A model generated the notes under the pieces. That model made no database searches and had not been told where the DNA came from. It saw only the letters and a program-made list of their open reading frames with translations. The translations under genes were made by a program, and so were the position numbers. Shown piece by piece: positions 39,797-49,718 of a DNA stretch of 53,738 bases (position 1 is the stretch's first letter; every line of letters starts with the position of its first letter). The DNA is from Stentor coeruleus (Eukaryota > Ciliophora > Heterotrichea > Heterotrichida > Stentoridae), in contig MPUH01000450.1 of assembly GCA_001970955.1 (NCBI GenBank), positions 1 to 53,738 of the forward strand, in the 5' to 3' direction.

Positions 39797-40784
39797 ATAT
39801 TTTATTATTAGTTTTTGTGTTTAGTTAGTAGAGTAAAAAGTTTATGGCTTTATTGATCGAGTTTATAAATTTTATTGTATTTTTTTCTGTTGAAATTTTT
39901 TTTGTCATGATTTCTTATATTAAATTTTGAAATTTTTAAGAAAAGAAGGAATTGGACTTTGAAAACTTTATTGTTTAAATTTTCTACTTTTGTTATTTGA
40001 AAAGTATTAATATCGAGGTAAAAGGTCATGCAAAAAAAATTTTTTTTTTTTATATTGATTTTATGTAAAATATTCTAAGTTACCTAAAACCTAAAATAAG
40101 GCAATTTTTTTTAAGCTGCCAACAGATAAGCATTTAGAATTTTAAAATCTCATGTACATTTTTATAGAATGAAGATTCAATCATCAAATTTCTCCTATGA
40201 TAAAAATTATACCTCAACTTATCAGAGTAATTGCCCTTATTAAGACAATAGGCTTAAATCGTATTGTTTTTAGAGGTATGGAAGTTTAAATTCGTATTTA
40301 GCATATTAATAAGCAAACTCAATTTATAAATACAAGTATGAAGAAATATAAGGTTGTGTTTCGGCAAGCTTGATAAAACTAATAAATTAACTGTTAGTAC
40401 TAGTTCAAATAGTATTTATGTATATGCAATTTATGAACTATATATAAGACTAACCTCTCTTTTTTTGAAAAACTATATTTAAACAAGTCCTTTATCATCT
40501 TAATAAATTCATCTTATCACAACTCGCAGTGATAGAAAATCACTTATCAGAAACTTTGATTTGTAGCCTATAAGAATTCTAGACTACTCAGAAGAAGGAG
40601 AAGTTAATACTCTGCCAATAAATAACAAATAAAACCATTTCTCTTCAGTATTAGAAAATCAAATTATCAAGTAAAATATCTATAATGAAGTTCTACATTA
40701 AAATATTAAGACTCTTCAACTATTTACAAAAAACTTACCATAATAATTACAATTAGTAACTTAGTCCACAATAGGAATATTTAT
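39797..40784. other. Convergent intergenic region, 1 kb
   Basis: Left third G/T-rich and C-poor, right third C/A/T-rich. A T-rich run lies at 40036-40052. No ORF or RNA gene recognised. Confidence 0.55.
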
Positions 40785-41516
40785 CTAACCCTTGAGCCTC
40801 CAGATATTATTAGACCTTTCTCTATAATAATCTGAAAAAACTGTATCAGCATTTATTGTTGTGAGTCTAGCCATTTGAGCTCTTTTTTCTTCTAAATAGC
40901 TTTTCAATGATTGATCATAAGAATGCAAAGTTGATGGGGTTTCAAATTCAGAAACTCTATTAGAATATATTTTCTGGGCTAATGGACGTTCATATAAATT
41001 CTCAGTTTCATATATTCCTATATCATTTCTAGTACTAACTGGGATATATTTAACTTTGATAAGATCTTTAGCAAAAGCAACACGACCTTTTTTAGGTGAA
41101 CTAGAATTTGTTTTTAAACAAGATTGAGGGCGAGGTTTATTAGGATTAGTTTCTGTTAAGACTTTTTCTCCTAGTTTTGTTTTAAGCATGGAGTTTTCTT
41201 TTTGGAGATTTTCAATGAACTGTTCTTGAGAATTGTTTTTTGCCTGCAGATGCCGAATTTGTTCTTTTAAAAGGTCTATTGTTTTTTCATAACTTGCAAC
41301 GAGAGGATTTTCTTGAATCCTTTCTGAAGAATAATCACGAAGTTTGCTTGTACTTGAAGGCCGGGTATACTCAAACTTGCCCGGGACGAATTTCTGATAC
41401 GGATTTTCTCTGTAGTTCCAAGAATTTTCTTTGTCTGATCTCATTATATTACCCCTAATTTCGTCGAACTTGGTTTTTACTACTTCCCAGGTTTGAATAC
41501 CACTTTTCTCACACAT
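40785..41516 (-). CDS. Coiled-coil protein with PP1-docking-like motifs
   Basis: 243 residues. Residues 70-118 form a coiled coil. Residues 132-135 read SCLK and 145-148 read RVAF, the latter a perfect RVxF motif in the context KKGRVAFAKD. SCLK is an imperfect version of the SILK docking motif. The order and spacing mirror the pair in the protein at 2604-3200. The rest is low-complexity and Ser-rich. PP1 regulation is inferred only from these motifs. ATG follows CTAATTATT. Confidence 0.72.
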   Translation of the reverse strand: MCEKSGIQTWEVVKTKFDEIRGNIMRSDKENSWNYRENPYQKFVPGKFEYTRPSSTSKLRDYSSERIQENPLVASYEKTIDLLKEQIRHLQAKNNSQEQFIENLQKENSMLKTKLGEKVLTETNPNKPRPQSCLKTNSSSPKKGRVAFAKDLIKVKYIPVSTRNDIGIYETENLYERPLAQKIYSNRVSEFETPSTLHSYDQSLKSYLEEKRAQMARLTTINADTVFSDYYRERSNNIWRLKG

Positions 41517-42093
41517 AATAATTAGAGGGTTTACAAGTAAATTTTAAATTGAATAAATAATAGTAAACTGAATAATACTTGATGAAAAAGTTGTTATTTT
41601 TCTTGGGACAGGCATTTTATATTAAGAATGTGTTGGGGATTATGGACTAGTTTAAAAGATATATTTTATATAACAAAAAAGCATAAGTTTTTGTTTAAAG
41701 CTTATGAACTATACTTGATCACATAATAAAAATAAGAATTAATTATTTTAAATTTCTTCGATAAATTAATCTTTGTCTTTAATTTCCACATTAAAAAAAC
41801 CCTATAATCATACATACCATATCACAAAAATTAAAATTCTATTACTTTCATCACTATAAAAACCATAAAAAAATTTCTAATCTTATTCAAACTTTCTATT
41901 AATATCCCCTTTCTCACCTTACAAAAAATATCTTAAATTCAATCTTCCTTAACTTTTGGCAATTTTCCTTTACCCATATAAAAATACAACAAACTTCTAA
42001 TCACATAATTTCAAAAAGTATCTACATTTATCTAAAAGCGACTTGAAACTCTATGAATACTATAAACTCTCCACTTATACTAAAACTAATTAA
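41517..42093. other. Intergenic between two minus-strand genes
   Basis: 577 bp, G-leaning near the left gene's start and C-rich from about 41790 on, the expected 5' then 3' flank order. No other feature. Confidence 0.5.
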
Positions 42094-42423
42094 CTAAAAG
42101 GAGACTCCAAAGATATTCACTATGCAGTACATAGAGTTGTTTTCACACTTTATCGCAACACTTCCATCTACATTGCTATCCCAATAACAAGTTGTGCTAA
42201 TATGCATACCTGCGTCTCCTTTCTGTAGTATCACACAAGACACACAGAATTTGAAGTTTGTACTCATATTCTTCAGTGTTTTGACAATATCTTCAGATAG
42301 TGATGCAGTCCAATTTTGTACTTCGTCTTGGTTATATTCTTTGTTTGATAGGAAGTTGTTAACTACTTTGTTAACAGATGTAGCTACATCTTCTTTGAGA
42401 ACAGCGAAGGATTCGTGCTGCAT
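42094..42423 (-). CDS. DYNLT1: Tctex-type dynein light chain
   Basis: 109 residues from the ATG at 42423; the reading frame extends further upstream but lacks the usual A/T-only start context there. It matches DYNLT1/Tctex1 over its whole length: VNNFLSNKEYNQDEVQNWTA, then NFKFCVSCVILQKGDAGMH, CYWDSNVDGS and the C-terminal NNSMYCIVNIFGVSF. These light chains dimerise on dynein intermediate chains, in cytoplasmic dynein or in outer-arm ciliary dynein. Which of the two is not decidable from sequence alone. Confidence 0.92.
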   Translation of the reverse strand: MQHESFAVLKEDVATSVNKVVNNFLSNKEYNQDEVQNWTASLSEDIVKTLKNMSTNFKFCVSCVILQKGDAGMHISTTCYWDSNVDGSVAIKCENNSMYCIVNIFGVSF

Positions 42424-42966
42424 AATTAATATACGCCATATATCGACAGTGGCATATATGGTAAAAGTTAAATGCAAAATTATTTTTTTGCATATTTTTC
42501 AATCTGTTTAGTTTGTCGTATTATAGAGGGATAAAGGATTAAATAATGGGGAAATATGAATTAGTTTTGGATATTGGAGGGTAGGATGGATATAGCTTTT
42601 GAGATTAGAGGCTTTGAAAAGATTATTTTGTTTGAGATGTTTAGAATTTTGTTTGAAAATTATTAGATAAAAAAAATATGATAAATAAAACTATTTTTAA
42701 TCAGTTTTTCAACCTAATTTTTTCATTATTTATCTTCAATATCAAAATTTTATAAATACTTTCTTAATACTATTCTAAATACGATAAGGTTTTTAATTTA
42801 TATCTAAGTTTGCTTATCAAAAAAATCAGATTTTCATACATAAATTTTTTGTTGTAAACCTTTGAACTTTTATTTACTTTGTATGCCACAAATAAATTTT
42901 TTATATTAATTATTACAACTTAAATTAATCAAGAAATTATAAAGAATAAATTTAACACAATTGAAG
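42424..42966. other. Intergenic, promoter side of the dynein light chain gene
   Basis: 543 bp. G-rich to about 42680 (5' flank of a minus gene), then C-leaning to about 42900. Nothing else recognised. Confidence 0.5.
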
Positions 42967-43586
42967 GTTGGAATTAGTTTTGTCTCTGGTTATTTGAAAG
43001 TGAGAAATGAAATTGAAGTTAAAAAAATCTAGGAGAGAATAAAAATAATTTAAATAGAAGGGCATGATAAAGAAGGAAATTCCCTTATAAATTATATTAG
43101 AGATATAATTATATCCATTATAAAAAGTTGAAGGAAAAAAATAGTGAAGATAAAAATAATAAAGAGAAAAAAATAGAAGAGGGTGAAGGGATTGAAGTTA
43201 ATTATGATAATAAAAAATTAGTTAAAGAATTGTAGTATGAAGTAAAGGTTGAATTAGAAAAGATAATAAAGTTAAAGGTAAAGAAGATATTCAGGTGGTT
43301 GAAAAGGGAAGAGGATAGATTAGAAAGTCAGAAAGATGTGAAAAGTTGTTAGTAAAAGAAAATAATACTGAAGAAAGTGTTGGGTTTAAGATAATTGGGT
43401 AGAGAAGATAGGAAAGAGGAGTTTACTGATGGAAATAAAGAGGATAAAAATTAGATTTTTGAAGAAAAAATAGGGAATAAAGCTGAAAAGGTTGTTGATG
43501 AAAAAGTAAAGAAGGAAATGGAGTTAAAAAAACTTAAAGAGGAAGAAAGCGATATCATTATAAAAACTATAATTCTAAATACTTGA
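42967..43586 (+). pseudogene. Decayed Lys/Glu-rich coding sequence
   Basis: About 620 bp of purine-rich DNA that reads as protein in shifting frames broken by stops. Examples are VGISFVSGYLKVRNEIEVKK, EGHDKEGNSLINYIRDII, a KEKKIEEGEGIEVNYDNKK stretch, and EKVVDEKVKKEMELKKLK near the end. At least five in-frame stops and two or more frame changes are present. No 15-nt introns bridge the breaks. C-rich DNA follows it from about 43600, the 5' flank of the next gene. The parent family is unknown. It is likely a dead gene encoding a charged coiled coil. Confidence 0.5.
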
Positions 43587-43905
43587 GATATAGTCTTTGA
43601 TGAATAGGATAATACTAAAATCAATAAAAATTCATTAACTCCGCTAAAATACCTCATTTTTATCTTAAACATAATCACTAAATCTAAATCCATCCTCACT
43701 AAAACCCTCAAAAGGCCTATTCACAATCTCAAATCCAAATGATGTATTTTATCATCTCAATAACCCTAAATATTCCTAAAACCCTTCTTAATCTTATCTT
43801 TTAAAAAAGCCATCATTCCCTTATCTTCTTCTCCAAATACGAACAATTGCCACTTGACCTATCACAAAAATCCAATCTTCTAAAAATTAGCACTAAATAA
43901 TATAT
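43587..43905. promoter_or_regulatory. 5' flank of the gene at 43906
   Basis: 319 bp with few G on the plus strand and an AATAATATAT leader at the ATG. No specific motif recognised. Confidence 0.45.
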
Positions 43906-45597
43906 ATGATTGAAGATCAATACAATGAGATTTTTCTAGGTGAGAGTTCTAATGGCGAAGATCTCGAGTCAGTTGTGCACTTTTCAAACCGAAGTAGTAT
44001 CAGCACACCTTACTTTGGAGATAACTCCATAGAAACTGAATTAGGAATCAATACAAATGCTAATTCATCTAATAAATCCTCAATACATACCAATTCAGTT
44101 ACCATCAAACATGTACCATTTAGAGCATCTACAGCACCAGCCCGGCCATTAACCGACATAGAAGAGTTCCGTAGTAGTTCAGATTTTTTATTACTTGAAC
44201 ATACAATAATCTGTGCTTCACAGCTTAATTACTTAGCTGACAACAGGTATGATTTAGAATCTGAACAAGGTCAACGCTGTTGTAAAAAACTTCTAAATCA
44301 AATAGAAAAACTCTGTGAAACTTTTAAAGTTCCAACAACTTCTCGTGATTATCGTAAAAATTTCTCAAAAGCTTATAGAGTTTTATATAAAGAAGAAACC
44401 CTTTGCTACTTAACAGAAATCCTTGACTCAGCTCAAGAAGCATTTCCGTATTTATATGTTAATGGGGAAAAGTATGTATTTTCTAATGAAGTCCTTCAAT
44501 CAGGTTCAGAATTATTTCAGATGTTTTTGAAAATCCAAAACAGCTTGAAAGAAATTTATAGCAAAGTATATGAAGAGTCTTTCCCTGGGAGTTTGATTAA
44601 GATTAAAGAAGAGATTTCTGAAGCTTTACAAGATTTCGATCATGTTTGGGTTAATTTTGAAAAAATATACGTCCATGAACTTATGGCAATAGAGTCTGAT
44701 GCAAGACGTTTTATAACAGAAGCTATTGATATTGAAAAAACTCTAACAAGATTCGAAACTCATTTTTCTATAAAACAACAGGTTCTTACTGATAATTTGG
44801 ACTATCGTTTATCAAGAGGTAAACTTGTTGGGTTAATAGGAAAAATTAACTCAGTTGCTAATATAGAAGGTAAAGGGCGGGATGATTTAAGTGTTGAGAT
44901 TTTAGAAGCGGCTGAAGGGATTTCTAGGCGTATGTCAAACGGTCAGAGTAAATGTGTGAAAAATATCGCAAACAAAATCTCGAAATCATTTGAAGGCTTA
45001 AGAGAATTATTAAGGAAATACGAGTTGAATATTGAAATTGTTGACCCACAGCTTAAAAACAACCCTGATTTAGTTGAAGCGCTTATATCTTTTGAGACCT
45101 CTTGGGAACGGGGTAAAGTGTATTTACTTAACTCGAAAAAATGCAACAAATTGATTTTCTTGTCTAATTATATTGAAACTTTATCAGGAAGTTATAGTGT
45201 TTTTAAAGAACAACTTGAATGTTCTGAAAGTGAACTTTTTGTGACAATACCTGGTTTGCTTGTATTAAAATGTTTAGAAAATGAAGATAGGGGAATATGT
45301 CAGAGTTTCTGTCCTCCAATGTTTGATGAAAATGAAAGTATTGGCCAGGTCTGGAAACGACTTAAACGTAGTTATAATCTTGGGAAACTCGCTTCATCAT
45401 CTTCACATGAATATGTTGATTTACTAACTGGGTTAATTATTGGCCAACAAATAGACAATAGATTTCGAACATTAGTTGTAAGTGCTGAGTTCGATAATAT
45501 TGACCATACTCTGAATAAAATCAAAAACCTAGCAGTAGAAATTCATAGATACAAACCTTCTGAATGGAATCGATTTCTTGATATTGTTCTCAGTTAA
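43906..45597 (+). CDS. Large uncharacterised helical protein
   Basis: 563 residues in one exon. Residues 1-90 are Ser/Asn-rich and probably disordered. The remainder is mostly alpha-helical with many short amphipathic helices and a Cys pair at CQSFCPP. There is no signal peptide, membrane helix or recognised motif. It may be ciliate-specific. The cytidylyltransferase-like gene begins 89 bp after its stop on the same strand. Confidence 0.75.
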   Translation: MIEDQYNEIFLGESSNGEDLESVVHFSNRSSISTPYFGDNSIETELGINTNANSSNKSSIHTNSVTIKHVPFRASTAPARPLTDIEEFRSSSDFLLLEHTIICASQLNYLADNRYDLESEQGQRCCKKLLNQIEKLCETFKVPTTSRDYRKNFSKAYRVLYKEETLCYLTEILDSAQEAFPYLYVNGEKYVFSNEVLQSGSELFQMFLKIQNSLKEIYSKVYEESFPGSLIKIKEEISEALQDFDHVWVNFEKIYVHELMAIESDARRFITEAIDIEKTLTRFETHFSIKQQVLTDNLDYRLSRGKLVGLIGKINSVANIEGKGRDDLSVEILEAAEGISRRMSNGQSKCVKNIANKISKSFEGLRELLRKYELNIEIVDPQLKNNPDLVEALISFETSWERGKVYLLNSKKCNKLIFLSNYIETLSGSYSVFKEQLECSESELFVTIPGLLVLKCLENEDRGICQSFCPPMFDENESIGQVWKRLKRSYNLGKLASSSSHEYVDLLTGLIIGQQIDNRFRTLVVSAEFDNIDHTLNKIKNLAVEIHRYKPSEWNRFLDIVLS

Positions 45598-45686
45598 CAT
45601 AAGTCATGTTTTATTCAATACTTAAAATTTTTATATCATTACTTTATAATCATTACTTAAATACTTTTTATGGTTATATAATTATT

Positions 45687-46352
45687 ATGGAACTTGGTAA
45701 AAGGCATACAAGAAGCTCCTTTACACCACAGTCAAGTAAAAAAATAAAAATTGACTCATCAGTTTCAGTAATGAGAGTTTATTATGCTGGGAGTTTTGAT
45801 ATGTTTAATTTTGCAGATAATTTGTTTTTGAAGCAAATTACTCAGAAATTTAGAAATTGCTACTTGATTGTAGGGATTGAAGATGAATGCCCTGGACAGA
45901 TAATGAATTTACAAGAAAGAGAAAAAGCTTTAAGACAGTGTCCATATGTTAGGCAAGTTCTTTGTCCAGCACCTAATGTTGAATATGCTTTTCTTAAATC
46001 TTTTGAGATAGAATATGTTATATGTACACCTGAAGAACAATATAAATATCAAGGACTTGAACTTGGAGAAGGACTTTGTATTATTGAACCTGAGGTTAAG
46101 CTTTCGAATATAGATTTAATTGCTAGGGTTGTTGCAGGTAAAGAAAAATTACTTTGGAAATGCTTGAAATCTGGGTTTAGTAGAAAACAATTGGATATTT
46201 CTTTATTAAAAGAAATACAGGTAGAAATTGCAAACTTTGTGTCGGTGAGCAATTGGCCGAAATGGCAGTTTAAACTTTTGAGAGGATTGTTTAATGTTGG
46301 GAAATATATTTTTAGAGAAACGTATAAATTTATTATAAAAATTGAAGTTTAA
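45687..46352 (+). CDS. Cytidylyltransferase-like protein with lost catalytic motifs
   Basis: 221 residues from the ATG at 45687, which has the standard ATAATTATTATGG context. The fold of choline-phosphate cytidylyltransferase is traceable: MRVYYAGSFDMF, YLIVGI, MNLQEREKALRQCPYVRQVL, then SGFSRKQLDISLLKEI. The nucleotide-binding HxGH is NFAD (41-44). The region aligning with RTEGIST reads PEVKLSN (135-141). Both CTP-handling motifs are gone, so it is probably inactive. Residues 190-218 (WPKWQFKLLRGLFNVGKYIF) form an amphipathic helix like the lipid-sensing domain M. It could regulate an active CCT or sense membranes, by inference. The N-terminus KRHTRSS...KKIKI may be a nuclear signal. Confidence 0.72.
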   Translation: MELGKRHTRSSFTPQSSKKIKIDSSVSVMRVYYAGSFDMFNFADNLFLKQITQKFRNCYLIVGIEDECPGQIMNLQEREKALRQCPYVRQVLCPAPNVEYAFLKSFEIEYVICTPEEQYKYQGLELGEGLCIIEPEVKLSNIDLIARVVAGKEKLLWKCLKSGFSRKQLDISLLKEIQVEIANFVSVSNWPKWQFKLLRGLFNVGKYIFRETYKFIIKIEV

Positions 46353-46591
46353 ATGATGGAAAGTTTTAAATTAGCTTTGGGAATGTTATTAAAAGAGTTT
46401 TACCGCATGATAGGGTGATTAAGAAGTTTTTTGATGAGATTTTTATGATTTTTAGAGAAGTGACGATGAAATTATGATGATTGATAATGAAATATGTATT
46501 ATGGCGACTGAGAATAGATAAAATAATAAACAGTTTTTATAGTTAATTTGTGATACAAATATGATTTACGATTTTATGATGAAGATATTTA

Positions 46592-46806
46592 GAGTTTGAA
46601 AATAACCCAAAAAGCATAGTTCCTAAAATAAATTTCACAAAAAATCTCCAAATCTTCAACAAGCACTTCNTAAGATTTTAGTTATTTTTATAAAGTTAAC
46701 ATAAAAAATACAAATAATTATTATATCGAGTTTGAAAATAACCCAAAAAGCATAGTTCCTAAAATAAATTTCACAAAAAATCTCCAAATCTTCAACAAGC
46801 ACTTCC
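46592..46806. repeat. Non-adjacent duplication associated with an N (scaffold artefact)
   Basis: About 78 bases ending at 46669 recur near 46728-46805, but here 57 unrelated bases follow the N at 46670 before the second copy starts. This differs from the other nine junctions and suggests a small divergent contig tail or a real variant. Confidence 0.75.
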
Positions 46807-47013
46807 ATCAAATAAATTATAAAAAATTACAAACACCCTCATTCATTAAATCAAAACAAATCCAGTCCTATCCATAACATAAAAAAAAAAAATCACTACA
46901 ANTTCAACAAGCACTTCCATCGAATAAATTATAAAAAATTACAAACACTCTCATTCATTAAATCAAAACAAATCCAGTCCTATCCATAACATAAAAAAAA
47001 AAAATCACTACAA
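46791..47013. repeat. N-separated 111-bp duplication (scaffold artefact)
   Basis: Bases 46791-46901 recur at 46903-47013 around an N at 46902, with two substitutions (A/G and C/T). The differences look allelic. Confidence 0.88.
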
Positions 47014-47035
47014 CAACAAATTTTGTATATAAAAT

Positions 47036-47719
47036 ATGGAAAAGCTTTTGCGCTTTTTAGAAAAAGCTGAAGGAAGAGATAAAGTCCTCAAAGTAATCCA
47101 ATACTTCGGGAGGTTTCAAAAATCTGTAGTTTCTAACAAATTCACAATACGTTTCATGAACCTGTCCTACGCTGCAAGGCTTTCAAGACAAATATTCCGT
47201 CTAGGTAAGAGTTTTCTTGAACTACACAACATCCACAATTCTATTAAAAAAGACTTTCTTGACAACTTCACAAAATTTCTCACTATAATAATGAGTGCTT
47301 CTATGTGTGTTAGATGGTTTTTTGATAATCTTAGTGTACTTTCTGCATACAAAATAATAGAATTTGACCATAGAGAATTCACTAAAGCATCAACAACAGC
47401 TTGGGTATTTGCTTTGATATTTAAATTAACAAATTGTTCTCAAGAAATGATGAAAAGTTATGCTAGAGAAGCTATGCTAAAAGAAACATCTATTGGGAAA
47501 ACTACAAGATGGGTTGTTGAGAATTTAGATGAACTTTCGCAAACTAGGAGGAAAATGATATTGGAAATTGCTAAAACTATTGGAGATTTGATTATAGCGT
47601 CTAATGGAGCTTTGATTCCTTATAAAGTGTTGGGAAAACAGTTTAGTGAAAAATGGGTGGGGATTGGAGGAGTGGTTTCAGCATGTATTTCCATATTTCA
47701 AATATGGTATGATTGCTAG
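47036..47719 (+). CDS. PEX11: Peroxisomal membrane protein PEX11
   Basis: 227 residues. The N-terminus FLEKAEGRDKVLKVIQYFGRF is the conserved amphipathic start of PEX11, followed by RLSRQIFRLGKS. A hydrophobic segment (LTIIMSASMCVRWFFDNL) and a C-terminal membrane segment (WVGIGGVVSACISIFQIW) fit the family. Length is typical (~230-250). PEX11 bends and elongates peroxisomal membranes before fission. It indicates that this organism has peroxisomes. Single exon; the start lies just right of an N duplication that does not touch the coding sequence. Confidence 0.9.
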   Translation: MEKLLRFLEKAEGRDKVLKVIQYFGRFQKSVVSNKFTIRFMNLSYAARLSRQIFRLGKSFLELHNIHNSIKKDFLDNFTKFLTIIMSASMCVRWFFDNLSVLSAYKIIEFDHREFTKASTTAWVFALIFKLTNCSQEMMKSYAREAMLKETSIGKTTRWVVENLDELSQTRRKMILEIAKTIGDLIIASNGALIPYKVLGKQFSEKWVGIGGVVSACISIFQIWYDC

Positions 47720-48110
47720 TTAATAATAATGACTAGTTTTATAGTATTTTTTGTATCTTAGATTAAAATTATGAATAAAATTTGGTATTTTGAAAGAAAA
47801 GGCTTAAATATAGGTATTGAATTTGCCTTAGTTGTAGGTTTTTTAGGGTTAATTGGGAGAAAATGTAAATTGGCTAGAGTTTGTATTGGGGAATATATTT
47901 TGAATAGGTATGCTTTGAATATTATTTAATTTATTAGAAAGATTTTTGATGTAAATAATTGTTTTTGGGTTTTATGAATTTTGAGTTTTTTGTGATGTGC
48001 TAGTTTTTATAGTAAATTTTAAACAGATTTGTATGAATTTATAATATTTTTGTGTAGGCTGATGATTATATATTTAGAAATTATATGATGACATCCTTAT
48101 TCTAATAAAA
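47720..48110. other. Intergenic between tandem plus-strand genes
   Basis: 391 bp, G/T-rich and C-poor for most of its length (3' flank type). The C-rich 5' flank of the next gene is short or absent. No gene seen. Confidence 0.5.
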
Positions 48111-49490
48111 ATGCTGAGAAAATTATGTTCTGGCTCTCGGTGCTTAGAAAGATCTATTTTCTGGAAGCCAACAATCCCTGAAAGAAATCTCTTCCTTACT
48201 AAAGGTGTATTATGGGAACCAAAAATGATTGAGTTCCACGACCATATCTGGGTGCACATTAAATCTGAAGCTCTTAAAACATGGAAATACTGTAAAATCA
48301 TCTACAGAGATGGCAAATGGTTCTTGAAAAAACAATTGAAAATGAAATTCTTTGACGAATCAATTACAATCAAAGAAAGACACAAAATGACTGCAACCAA
48401 ATCAGATCTTTTAAAAATGATCCCATTCAGCTTTTTCATAATAGTTCCAGGCGCAGAACTCACTTTACCTATTTTCCTTTATTTATTTCCAAACATGATT
48501 CCATCAGCATTTATCAGCAAAACTAAAGAAGAAAAGAAAATCATTCATATGCTTGACTCAAGAAATACTTATGCAGAATATCTTTATAAATTCATGATTG
48601 CAAAAGCTGGTTCTGATAAAGGAAACAAAAAACTTGTTGATCTTTTATTAAAAGACCCTCAAAGTCTTTCTAAACCCTGTCTTGTTGAACATCAAAAAGA
48701 ATTCCGACGTTTATTTCGATTTAATGATATGGACACTCATACTTTAATAAATGTGTGTCGACTTTTGACAATTGAACCATTAACAGGTTTTAAATTAATC
48801 GGTAAACTTATAGTTGACCCATATTTAAGACTAAAAAGTAGAATTACAAAAGATCATAAAATAGATTCATGGATACCACAAAATATAATCTTAGACTCAA
48901 TAAGCCGTTTTATTATATTATATCAGCTTTTAAGTCATATTAAAAGAATTCGTGAAGATGATTATTTGTTATTAGTTGATGATTATGATGATATTAGTAT
49001 GGAAAGTATTATAAAATGCTGTAGAGAAAGGGCTATTGAGACAGAAAGTACAACAAATTCACGTGTTTATGAAGAACTTAAAGAATGGGTAACTTTTTCT
49101 ACAAACCCTCAGTCTTCTGGAAGATTAAATCATGAGTTTATTGTCCTTACTCAGGTTTTCCCTTATCTTCATAGTGTTATATATGAAGATGATCCTAAGT
49201 CTATAACTTCAGGGGAAAGGACTAAAGTGCTTATGCAGAGAATCAATATGACTCATTTTTTTGAGTTTAGTGAACTTGAAATTTATTTGATGTTTGAATT
49301 TGTTCGTTTTAACCCTCCTGAAATTATACCACCTTCTATTAGGAAATATCTTATAGATGAGTTTAAGAGGATTTTAGATGAAAAAGTTATGCCTGATGAT
49401 GAAGATCAGATATTGGGTCTTATTAAAACTTTGGAGAGTGTAATTCTTTTTGATTCACGTCCTGAGATTTTAAAAGTTGGGAATGATTAG
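48111..49490 (+). CDS. LETM1: LETM1-family mitochondrial inner membrane protein
   Basis: 459 residues. A basic N-terminus (MLRKLCSGSRCLERS) fits a mitochondrial targeting signal. The single membrane helix at about 103-128 carries the family's Pro/Glu signature (IVPGAELTLPIFLYLFPNMIPS). The C-terminal LETM1/ribosome-binding-like domain follows (VCRLLTIEPLTGFKLIGK and onward). LETM1 mediates K+/H+ (and possibly Ca2+/H+) exchange and contacts mitochondrial ribosomes. It is shorter than the human protein and lacks the C-terminal EF hand and coiled coil, as in many protists. All core features are present. Confidence 0.92.
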   Translation: MLRKLCSGSRCLERSIFWKPTIPERNLFLTKGVLWEPKMIEFHDHIWVHIKSEALKTWKYCKIIYRDGKWFLKKQLKMKFFDESITIKERHKMTATKSDLLKMIPFSFFIIVPGAELTLPIFLYLFPNMIPSAFISKTKEEKKIIHMLDSRNTYAEYLYKFMIAKAGSDKGNKKLVDLLLKDPQSLSKPCLVEHQKEFRRLFRFNDMDTHTLINVCRLLTIEPLTGFKLIGKLIVDPYLRLKSRITKDHKIDSWIPQNIILDSISRFIILYQLLSHIKRIREDDYLLLVDDYDDISMESIIKCCRERAIETESTTNSRVYEELKEWVTFSTNPQSSGRLNHEFIVLTQVFPYLHSVIYEDDPKSITSGERTKVLMQRINMTHFFEFSELEIYLMFEFVRFNPPEIIPPSIRKYLIDEFKRILDEKVMPDDEDQILGLIKTLESVILFDSRPEILKVGND

Positions 49491-49718
49491 TTTGATTTAT
49501 TAGAAGGAAGTTAGTTTAAGATTAGGATAGATTTTGATTTTAATAGTTTATGAAATATGCTAAGATAAAATTTCACAGTTTTTGTATATTTGGTTTGTTA
49601 TAAAAGTGCATATTACTCAAACTTACATATAAAACTATATTCCTTTATCATAAACTCTAATAATATCCACAAACTAAATCTAACCAAAATCAAAATTAAA
49701 ATAAAACTTCATATTCTT

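Larger units (their letters stand above)
46353..47035. other. Intergenic between tandem genes, with two N duplications
   Basis: 683 bp. The first 160 bp are G-rich and contain short coding-like stretches in two frames directly after the upstream stop codon. The rest is C-rich and mostly duplicated around Ns. Confidence 0.5.

Noticed and set aside
40395..40430. tRNA-like T-loop GTTCAAAT
   Set aside because: No matching acceptor or anticodon stems could be drawn around it.
43451..43711. 86-codon minus-strand ORF
   Set aside because: It is the reverse complement of the purine-rich decayed gene, giving a Ser/Phe/Ile-rich shadow.
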